NCBI GenBank assembly: GCA_915275065.1
Contig: CAJZGD010000045.1
Location: 1 to 12,769, forward strand
Direction of reading: 5' to 3'
DNA: 12,769 nt
From: an uncultured Corynebacterium sp.
GTDB taxonomy: Bacteria > Actinomycetota > Actinomycetes > Mycobacteriales > Mycobacteriaceae
The position numbers were made by a program, and so were the translations under genes. Shown here piece after piece: positions 7,120 to 12,769 of this stretch. Each line of letters starts with the position of its first letter. Position 1 is the stretch's first letter. The notes beneath the pieces are model-generated. The model was not told the origin of the DNA. It saw only the letters and a list, made by a program, of their open reading frames with translations, and did no database searches.

Positions 7120-8478
7120 TTAGGCTTCGAGGTTGAAGAAGTCTTCGAGGGTTTCGCGGCGGACCATGAGGTGGGCCTTATCGTCGGCGGCGCCGACGCT
7201 GACGATGGCGGGCCGCATCATCATGTTGTACCGGCTGGACATGGAGTAGCAGTAGGCGCCGGTGGCGGCGAGGGCCACGATGTCGCCCGGGCGAATGTCC
7301 TCGGGAAGGTTGCGGTCGTTGATGAGGATGTCGCCGGATTCGCAGTGGGAGCCGACGACCCGGGTGGGAATGAGCGGGGCGTCGGTGCTGCGGTTGACGA
7401 GTCGGATGTCGTATTCGGCGCCGTAGAGGGCGGGCCGAATGTTATCGCCCATGCCGCCGTCGACGCTGATGTAGCGGCGGGTTTTGCCACCGTCAATGGT
7501 GACGTCTTTGACAGTACCGACGGTGTAGACGGTGACGGTGCTGGGTCCAGCGATAGCCCGGCCGGGTTCCACCTTGATGAACGGCATGGTCAGGTGGAGT
7601 CGTTCGGCGTAGGTGTTGACTCGCTGCAGGAGGTCGGTGGAGACGGCTTCGACGTCGAGGGGTTGTTCACCCTCAACATAGGCGATGCCGTAGCCGCCAC
7701 CGAGGTTGAGGATATTGAACTCCTCCCCTACCTCGCATTCTTCGATGATGGTGCGGTAGAGCTTGAGGATGCGTTCCGCGGCCAGGGAGAAGCCTTCGGC
7801 GTCGAACACTTGGGAGCCGACGTGGCAGTGGAGGCCAATGAGCCTGAGGTTGGGGAGTTCGACGACGCGCCGGGCGGCTTTGAGGGCGGAACCGGAGGCG
7901 AGGGAGAAGCCGAATTTTTGGTCTTCGTGGGCGGTGGAGACGAATTCGTGGGTGTGGGCGTCAATGCCGGGTTTGACGCGGATGAGGACGTCTTGGGTTT
8001 GACCGAGTTCCGCGGCGATGGCGTGGAGATCTTCGATTTCTTGGTGAGAGTCGAGGATGACGAAGCCAACGCCTTTGCTAACGCAGTCGCGGAGGAAGGC
8101 TGCGTCTTTGTTATTGCCGTGGGCGGCGATGCGTTCGGCGGGGAATCCGGCGTGGAGGGCGACGAGGAGTTCGCCGTGTGAGGCGATGTCGAGGGAGAGG
8201 CCTTCTTCGTTGACCCATTGGACGATGCGGGAGGTCATGAAGGCTTTGGATGCGTAGTGGACGTGCTCGGGGCCGCCAAAGGCGCGGGCCATGTCGCGGC
8301 AGCGGGAACGGAAGTCGATTTCGTCGACGACCATGACCGGGGTGCCGTATTCTTTGGCGATGCTGGGCAGGCTGACGCCGGCGATACTGACGTCACCGGC
8401 GCGCATGGCGGTGCGGGGCCAGACCGCGGCGGGGAGTTTGTTGAAGGTGGGTGCGTTGAAGTCAGGTGTGTGGGTCAT
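7120..8478 (-). CDS. lysA: Diaminopimelate decarboxylase
   Basis: Diaminopimelate decarboxylase (EC 4.1.1.20), a PLP-dependent fold-type III enzyme that removes CO2 from meso-2,6-diaminopimelate to give L-lysine, the last step of the pathway. Numbered from the ATG at 8478 (452 aa), the PLP lysine is K78 in HYASKAF. HCHVGSQ is at 217-223, the phosphate-binding Gly loop LNLGGGYG at 258-264, and EPGRAIAGP at 304-312. The active-site CESGD has C379, and GAYCYSM carries the conserved Tyr (Y409). The reading frame stays open a further 63 codons upstream to 8667, but that extension lies inside argS, is Pro/Ser-rich and is not LysA-like. The start is therefore set at 8478, with GAGAGAA just upstream and only 13 bases after the argS stop. 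The argS-lysA pairing is typical of corynebacteria. Confidence 0.96.
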   Translation of the reverse strand: MTHTPDFNAPTFNKLPAAVWPRTAMRAGDVSIAGVSLPSIAKEYGTPVMVVDEIDFRSRCRDMARAFGGPEHVHYASKAFMTSRIVQWVNEEGLSLDIASHGELLVALHAGFPAERIAAHGNNKDAAFLRDCVSKGVGFVILDSHQEIEDLHAIAAELGQTQDVLIRVKPGIDAHTHEFVSTAHEDQKFGFSLASGSALKAARRVVELPNLRLIGLHCHVGSQVFDAEGFSLAAERILKLYRTIIEECEVGEEFNILNLGGGYGIAYVEGEQPLDVEAVSTDLLQRVNTYAERLHLTMPFIKVEPGRAIAGPSTVTVYTVGTVKDVTIDGGKTRRYISVDGGMGDNIRPALYGAEYDIRLVNRSTDAPLIPTRVVGSHCESGDILINDRNLPEDIRPGDIVALAATGAYCYSMSSRYNMMMRPAIVSVGAADDKAHLMVRRETLEDFFNLEA

Positions 8479-8491
8479 GTGGGTTCTCTCA

Positions 8492-10144
8492 TTACATTTG
8501 TTCCGGCGCGGTGACGCCGAGGAGGCCGAGGGCGTTGGCGATGACTTGGCGGGTAGCGGTGGCCAGCGCCAGGCGGGCGGTGTGGATGGGCTGGGCTTGC
8601 TCGCCTGCCTTGGGCAGGATTTGGCAGGTGTCATAGAAGCGGTGGAAGGTGCCGGCGAGTTCTTCAATGTAGCGGGCGATGCGGTGGGGTTCGCGGAGTT
8701 CGGCGGCGGCTTTGACCACGGTGGGGTATTCGCCGAGGGTGCGGATGAGTGTGCCTTCGTGGTCTTCGGTGAGCAGTGACAGGTCGGGGTTGCTTGCGGT
8801 CACGCCGACGGCGGCGGCTTTCTTGGCCAGGGAGCACAGGCGGGCGTGGGCGTATTGCACGTAGTAGACGGGGTTTTCGTTGGATTGGTTGGCCCACAGG
8901 GTGAGGTCGATGTCGAGGGTGGAGTCGACGGAGGAGCGCACGAGGGAGTAGCGGGCGGCGTCGATGCCAATGGCTTCGACCAGGTCGTCGAGGGTGATAA
9001 TGGTGCCGGCACGTTTGGACATGCGGACGGCTTCACCGTCGCGGACCAGGTTGACGAGTTGGCCGATGAGGACTTCCACGTTATTGGGGTTGTATCCCAT
9101 GGCTGCCGCGGCGGCGCGCAGGCGGGAAATGTAGCCGTGGTGGTCGGCGCCGAGCATGTAGATGGAGCGGGTGTGACCACGTTCGAATTTGTTTGCGACG
9201 TATGCGATATCGCCGGCAATGTAGGCGGCATCCCCGTCGGATTTGATGACGACCCGGTCTTTGTCATCGCCGTAGTTGGTGCTGCGGAGCCACCAGGCGC
9301 CGTTGCTGAAATACAGGTTGCCGTTTTCTTTGAGCTTGTCGACGGCGCGGTCAACGGCGCCGGATTCGAAGAGGGAGTTCTCGTGGAAGTACACGTCGAA
9401 ATCGACACCGAATTCGTGGAGGGTGGCCTTGATGTGATCGAACATGAGTTCAACACCGAGGGCGCGGAAGGTTTCGCGCATGTCGGGTTCGGATTGCTGG
9501 AGCACCCCGGGTTCTTGGGCCACGATATTGGCGGCGATTTCGGAGATGTAGTCGCCACCGTAACCGTCTTCGGGGATGGGTTGGCCTTTGGCGGCGGCAA
9601 TGAGGGAGTTGGTGAACCGGTCGATTTGGCGGCCGTGATCGTTGAAATAGTATTCGCGGGTCACGTCGGCGCCGCAGGCTGCGAGGATCCGGCCGAGGGA
9701 GTCGCCCACGGCGGCCCACCGGGTGCTGCCCAAGTGGACGGGTCCGGTCGGGTTGGCGGAGACGAATTCCAGGTTGATGCGTTCCCCGCTGTAGAGGTTG
9801 TTGTGCCCGTAGGTGGTACCGGCGGCGAGGATGTCGGCCACGATTTGGCCTTGGGCGGCGGCGGCCAGTCGGATGTTAATGAATCCGGGGCCGGCGATGT
9901 CGACGGTGGCGATTTCGTCGTGCGCCGACAGGGCGTCGACAAGCAGGCTGGCGAGTTCGCGCGGATTCATTCCTACCTTCTTGGCAATCTGGAGCGCCAG
10001 GTTGGTGGCGTAGTCGCCATGCTCGGGATTGCGAGGGCGTTCCACGACTACTTGCTCGGGCAGGGCGGTCACGTCCAGCTGTCGATCGGCAAGTATCTTG
10101 TGGGCCTCAGTGTTGATGAGGTAGGAAAGATCCGATGGTGTCAT
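8492..10144 (-). CDS. argS: Arginyl-tRNA synthetase
   Basis: Cytosolic class I aminoacyl-tRNA synthetase (EC 6.1.1.19) that attaches arginine to tRNA-Arg using ATP. At 550 aa it is full length. The N-terminal additional domain (about residues 1-95) includes RPRNPEHGDYATNLAL. The class I signature appears as SANPTGPVHLGSTRWAAVGD (129-148), with HLGS in place of HIGH as is usual for ArgRS. The second signature is VRMSKRAG (MSK, 375-377), and the DALR anticodon-binding domain begins near 424 (ENPVYYVQYAHAR). The ATG at 10144 has no Shine-Dalgarno sequence, but a -10-like TACACT lies 8 bases before it, which points to a leaderless mRNA. It is the first gene of the leftward block and is closely followed by lysA. 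In C. glutamicum the argS-lysA operon is known to respond to lysine and arginine; no such regulatory site was identified here. Confidence 0.97.
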   Translation of the reverse strand: MTPSDLSYLINTEAHKILADRQLDVTALPEQVVVERPRNPEHGDYATNLALQIAKKVGMNPRELASLLVDALSAHDEIATVDIAGPGFINIRLAAAAQGQIVADILAAGTTYGHNNLYSGERINLEFVSANPTGPVHLGSTRWAAVGDSLGRILAACGADVTREYYFNDHGRQIDRFTNSLIAAAKGQPIPEDGYGGDYISEIAANIVAQEPGVLQQSEPDMRETFRALGVELMFDHIKATLHEFGVDFDVYFHENSLFESGAVDRAVDKLKENGNLYFSNGAWWLRSTNYGDDKDRVVIKSDGDAAYIAGDIAYVANKFERGHTRSIYMLGADHHGYISRLRAAAAAMGYNPNNVEVLIGQLVNLVRDGEAVRMSKRAGTIITLDDLVEAIGIDAARYSLVRSSVDSTLDIDLTLWANQSNENPVYYVQYAHARLCSLAKKAAAVGVTASNPDLSLLTEDHEGTLIRTLGEYPTVVKAAAELREPHRIARYIEELAGTFHRFYDTCQILPKAGEQAQPIHTARLALATATRQVIANALGLLGVTAPEQM

Positions 10145-10165
10145 AACGCAACAGTGTAACCGATG
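10145..10165 (-). promoter_or_regulatory. Putative leaderless promoter of argS
   Basis: Read leftward, TACACT occupies 10158-10153 and is followed by 8 bases (GTTGCGTT) and the argS ATG. With the usual 6-8 bases from -10 to +1, transcription would begin at or within a base or two of the start codon. No ribosome-binding site precedes the ATG, which agrees with leaderless translation, a common mode in actinobacteria. No clear -35 is seen. Confidence 0.45.
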
Positions 10166-10287
10166 AAAAAGCCAGAAAATAATATGTGTCGAGCATTCTT
10201 ATCGGGGTGGTTGCGTATCTTCACACTCAACCCGTAATGTGAATTGAGTAACTTTTGCGCCACTGGGCGACCATACCGACAAAGATC

Positions 10288-10380
10288 TAGAATGATGAGG
10301 TCCAAATTAATCACCTATCAACACACTGAATAATTGTTAACCCCTCACCTATATATGTCACGAACATTTGTTTTAAGGAG
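10288..10380 (+). promoter_or_regulatory. Promoter and ribosome-binding region of lldP
   Basis: Two -10 candidates are visible: TAGAAT (10288-10293) and TATATA (10350-10355), both with poor -35 matches. An imperfect dyad lies between them, TGATGAGGT (10293-10301) facing ACCTATCA (10313-10320), lacking one base for full symmetry. It would sit over or just after the first start site and is an operator candidate. The ribosome-binding site AAGGAG (10375-10380) stands 5 bases before the lldP ATG and is strong. The rest of the divergent argS-lldP gap (10145-10385) shows no gene. Confidence 0.4.
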
Positions 10381-10385
10381 TTGCG

Positions 10386-12059
10386 ATGGACACATTTCAA
10401 CCAGTGACTGACTCCGTTGGCGAGAGCCTCGGACTTTCAGCACTCGTCGCATGCGTTCCACTGCTGGCGTTTTTCATCATGCTCATCGGGGTGAAAGCCC
10501 GTGCGCATGTTTCCGCCGCTGTGGCATTGGCTGCCGGCATTCTTGTTGCGGTTCTTGGTTTCCATATGCCCATTGAGCTGTCTGTCATGTCCGCCTTCCG
10601 TGGTGGCGCCTTCGGTTTGGTGCCGATCGTGTGGGTGATCGTGATGGCCATCTGGTTCTACCAGATCACGGTTGCTTCAGGAAGGTTCGAAGACCTGCGC
10701 CGGACTTTCGATAAGCTGGGCAACGGTGACGTGCGCGTCCAAACCATTTTGATTGCGTTCTGCTTCGGTGGCCTGTTGGAGGCCTTGGCCGGTTTCGGTG
10801 CCCCGGTGGCAATCACCGCCACCATGATTTTGGCGCTGGGCGTCAAACCGCTCAAGGCCGCCACTGTGGTGTTGTTGGCCAATACCGCCCCGGTGGCGTT
10901 CGGTGCGGTGGCCACCCCGATCATTACGGCTGGCGAGGTCGGCGGCCGTAGTGCGGAGCAAACCGCGAACATTGCTGCCATCGTCGGTATGCAAACCCCC
11001 ATCATTGCCCTGTTCATTCCGGCAATTCTGCTGTTCATCCTGGACGGCTGGAAAGGCGTGAAGGCCGCCTGGGCCCCGGCATTCGTCATCGGCATTAGCT
11101 TCGCTATCGCCAAGTACATCACGGCTAACTTCTTCGTCTACCAGCTCACCGACGTGATCGCCTGTATCGTGTCGCTGGGTGTGGCTTTCGCGTTCCTCCA
11201 ACGGTGGCAGCCGAAGGACGTCGAAGAAATGCGGAAGCGCATGGACCTGCCGCCGGCCCCTACCTCAGAGGATCTGCCCCGGCATCGCGTGTGGATGGCA
11301 ATGCTCCCCTACGCCATTGTGACCGTGATCTTCGGTGTCGCCAACGTTGGTGCTGTCAGCACCGCCTTGAAGTCCCTCACGGTGAAGATCCCATGGCCGC
11401 TGCTGCACGACCGGCTGCTCAACACGGCGGGCGCTCCGAACGCTTCGTCAGGCACTTATTCGGTGGCGGTGCTGCACAACCCGGGCACGTTGCTATTGAT
11501 TTCCGGGCTCATTGTGGCACTCGTGTACTCCAAGTATTCGGAAAATGGGAAGTACTCGCTGACCGCCAACCAGGTATGGAAGGAACTCACCGGCACGTTC
11601 TACCGGATGCGGTGGTCAATTTTGACGATCGTGTTGGTGCTGGGCCTCGCCTATGTCATGAACGACTCCGGCCAAACCATTGCGATTGGCCAGTTCGTGG
11701 CTTCCCTGGGTGGCCTGTACACCTTCCTGGCACCGCTGCTGGGCTGGGTGGGCACCGCCGTGACCGGTTCGGACACGTCCGCCAACGCCCTGTTCAGTAA
11801 GATGCAGGTCACCGCGGCCGAGCAGGCCGGTATTAACCCGGATCTGATGCTGGCCGCCAACACCACCGGTGGCGTGGTGGGCAAGATGGTGTCCCCGCAG
11901 TCGCTGGCTATTGCCGCTACCGCCGTGGAGATGGAAGGCAAGGAGTCCGACATCTTCAAGGCTGTGGTGGGCTGGTCGTTCGCCTTCGTGCTCTTCGTGT
12001 GCTGCCTGGTCTACCTGGAGGCCACAGCACTGTCGTTCACGGTTCCGGTCGTTCCCTAA
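10386..12059 (+). CDS. lldP: L-lactate permease (LctP family)
   Basis: Polytopic plasma-membrane proton symporter of the lactate permease (LctP) family, importing L-lactate and probably D-lactate or glycolate. At 557 aa it is full length. Family-typical segments are GGAFGLVPIVWVIVMAIWFY (residues 73-92), EALAGFGAPVAITA (132-145), LANTAPVAFGAVATPI (164-179) and GSDTSANALFSKMQV near the C-terminus (461-475), followed by the ANTTGG and SPQSLAIA segments. Many hydrophobic stretches fit the 12-14 helices of the family. The ATG at 10386 has an optimal AAGGAG. A strong terminator follows the stop, and lutA begins 400 bases downstream on the same strand, so uptake and oxidation of lactate are encoded together but probably as separate transcripts. 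This differs from the C. glutamicum lldD locus, in which an MFS carrier is paired with a flavin lactate dehydrogenase. Confidence 0.95.
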   Translation: MDTFQPVTDSVGESLGLSALVACVPLLAFFIMLIGVKARAHVSAAVALAAGILVAVLGFHMPIELSVMSAFRGGAFGLVPIVWVIVMAIWFYQITVASGRFEDLRRTFDKLGNGDVRVQTILIAFCFGGLLEALAGFGAPVAITATMILALGVKPLKAATVVLLANTAPVAFGAVATPIITAGEVGGRSAEQTANIAAIVGMQTPIIALFIPAILLFILDGWKGVKAAWAPAFVIGISFAIAKYITANFFVYQLTDVIACIVSLGVAFAFLQRWQPKDVEEMRKRMDLPPAPTSEDLPRHRVWMAMLPYAIVTVIFGVANVGAVSTALKSLTVKIPWPLLHDRLLNTAGAPNASSGTYSVAVLHNPGTLLLISGLIVALVYSKYSENGKYSLTANQVWKELTGTFYRMRWSILTIVLVLGLAYVMNDSGQTIAIGQFVASLGGLYTFLAPLLGWVGTAVTGSDTSANALFSKMQVTAAEQAGINPDLMLAANTTGGVVGKMVSPQSLAIAATAVEMEGKESDIFKAVVGWSFAFVLFVCCLVYLEATALSFTVPVVP

Positions 12060-12108
12060 AATTCGGCTCTAGAGACGACCACAAGTTGTCTCTTGACGCT
12101 CTCATTCC

Positions 12109-12153
12109 AACCACGGATTCACCCCATATGGGTGGGTCCGTGGTTATATTTTT
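12109..12153 (+). terminator. Strong intrinsic terminator after lldP
   Basis: A continuous 16-bp stem: 12109-12124 pairs with 12130-12145, containing two adjacent G·U pairs and a CATAT loop. The outer 9 bp are AACCACGGA against TCCGTGGTT. It is followed by ATATTTTT (12146-12153). It stands about 50 bases after the lldP stop and is a textbook Rho-independent terminator that should separate lldP from lutA. Confidence 0.9.
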
Positions 12154-12459
12154 CACAATTGACCCCCACTCCATGCCGCCACGGCTCCCCCCGAAAGCGC
12201 ATAACCCCACATGAGAGGGATGCGGGGATTTTCGCAACACTAGTGTTTTTTATATAAGTGCAGCTTGTGGCTAAATTTTCGGGGGATTTCGGGGTAAATT
12301 AGATACTAAGTTTGGCACGTGATGCTTCATCACTGTTTGGTTCCGCTTGCTTTTCGGGTGCTACACATTTGCTTGCTGTAGCCGTCGAAAGGCGATCGCT
12401 CGTACACCATCCGCCGAATATCAGCTCACAAACTCACCCTTACCAGGAGCTTCAATCTG
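12154..12459 (+). promoter_or_regulatory. lutA upstream region: second hairpin, -10 candidates, leader dyad, RBS
   Basis: No gene is seen here. A second smaller hairpin (CCCC-a-CAT, 12205-12212, against ATG-c-GGGG, 12220-12227, then ATTTT) could back up the lldP terminator. -10-like sequences are TATATA (12251-12256) and GATACT (12302-12307), without convincing -35 boxes. A perfect 15-base dyad GTGATG-CTT-CATCAC lies at 12319-12333, just after the second, and is a candidate operator or small leader hairpin. A weaker 6-bp inverted repeat (12360-12365 with 12377-12382) follows. The lutA ribosome-binding site AGGAG is at 12445-12449, 10 bases before the ATG. Confidence 0.4.
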
Positions 12460-12769
12460 ATGAAAATTGCGCTCTTTTCCACCTGCATCGGTGACGCGAT
12501 GTTCCCCGATGCGTCTAAAGCCACGGCACTGCTCCTCGCGCGACTTGGCCACGATGTGGTCTACCCCAAGCAGCAAACATGCTGCGGGCAGATGCACGTG
12601 AATACCGGTTACCAAAAGGAAGCCGTCGGCCAGATTAAGAGCTATGTCGAGGCGTTCTCCGACCCCAGCATCGACTATGTGGTCGCCCCCTCTGGTTCGT
12701 GCGTCGGCGCGGTCCGTGAGCAGCACGAGCGTGTCGCCACCCGTTACGGCACCCCGGCGCTTGTCGACG
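12460..12769 (+). CDS. lutA: LutA-type Fe-S oxidoreductase of L-lactate utilization (3' partial)
   Basis: The first 103 codons of a CCG-domain (HdrB/GlcF-like) protein that runs off the right edge. LutA acts with LutB and LutC as a cytosolic iron-sulfur complex oxidising L-lactate to pyruvate. The translation begins MKIALFSTCIGDAMFPDASK. It continues with LLARLGHDVVYPKQQTCCGQ, which contains the CCG core C41-C42-G43, then MHVNTGY, and later APSGSCVGAV with C81. C9, C41/C42 and C81 have the spacing of the first cysteine set of the family, whose members are about 240-270 aa with two such sets; the second set lies outside. The start at 12460 follows AGGAG by 10 bases. Placement downstream of a lactate permease supports the call; lutB and lutC are expected to the right. 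Confidence 0.9.
   Translation, partial: MKIALFSTCIGDAMFPDASKATALLLARLGHDVVYPKQQTCCGQMHVNTGYQKEAVGQIKSYVEAFSDPSIDYVVAPSGSCVGAVREQHERVATRYGTPALVD

Noticed and set aside
5711..7123. 470-codon open frame on the + strand opposite hom
   Set aside because: It is antisense to an unambiguous homoserine dehydrogenase. Its Gly/Val/Asp-rich composition is the usual mirror of GC-rich third positions, and it has no ribosome-binding site or recognisable motif.
7081..8181. 366-codon open frame on the + strand opposite lysA
   Set aside because: Shadow of lysA with the same Gly/Asp/Val-rich composition and no domain signature.
8479..8667. 63-codon N-terminal extension of lysA
   Set aside because: It lies within argS in another frame and is Pro/Ser-rich. 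The normal LysA start with a ribosome-binding site is at 8478.
8846..10159. 437-codon open frame on the + strand opposite argS
   Set aside because: Shadow of argS; low-complexity Gly/Val/Glu composition and no initiation signal.
10221..10249. TCACA...TGTGA and ACTCAA...TTGAGT repeats upstream of lldP, considered as a GlxR (CRP-type) site
   Set aside because: The half-sites are in the opposite order to TGTGA-N6-TCACA and the spacing is wrong, so this is not a GlxR site; significance of the repeat is unclear.
1..12769. CRISPR arrays, tRNA/rRNA genes, insertion sequences, phage or toxin-antitoxin genes
   Set aside because: No regularly spaced repeats, cloverleaf-like segments, transposase motifs or terminal inverted repeats were seen on reading both strands.

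Overview
The window looks like a chromosomal segment of a Corynebacterium or close relative. The argS-lysA-hom-thrB order is the classic corynebacterial amino-acid block, and base composition is moderately GC-rich (genes GC-rich, intergenic gaps AT-rich). I cannot name the species. Recognition rests on protein motifs read by eye; no database search was possible.

Left third (1-4303, + strand): a nitrate-type accessory region. It starts inside a helix-turn-helix regulator with a cysteine-rich C-terminal domain (1-711, 5' end cut off). Next come an NNP/NarK-type nitrate-nitrite transporter (760-2085), a second complete regulator of the same family (2412-3137) and an unrecognised eight-helix membrane protein (3302-4303). 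As I recall it, C. glutamicum carries narKGHJI and the iron-sulfur regulator gene arnR next to thrB, converging on it. Position, Cys pattern and the neighbouring transporter therefore suggest that both regulators are ArnR-like and that narGHJI may lie just left of the window. This is inference; no nitrate reductase gene is present here.

Middle (4323-10144, - strand): argS, lysA, hom, thrB and a small membrane-anchored protein. The gaps are 13, 62 and 42 bases, then a 4-base ATGA overlap, with no visible terminator, so the whole block could be one transcription unit. hom and thrB carry aspartate semialdehyde on to homoserine and O-phosphohomoserine (threonine/methionine branch), lysA makes lysine from meso-diaminopimelate, and argS charges tRNA-Arg. 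argS appears to have a leaderless promoter.

Right part (10386-12769, + strand): an LctP-family lactate permease (lldP) ending in a very strong intrinsic terminator, then a 400-base gap with small dyads, then the first 103 codons of lutA, the first Fe-S subunit gene of the LutABC L-lactate oxidation complex. Together these form a lactate uptake and oxidation module that continues past the right edge.

The points most worth following up are the paired regulators flanking a nitrate transporter, the unknown membrane protein that looks internally duplicated (4+4 helices), and two dyads in the gaps on either side of the second regulator. No CRISPR array, tRNA, rRNA or insertion sequence was seen.
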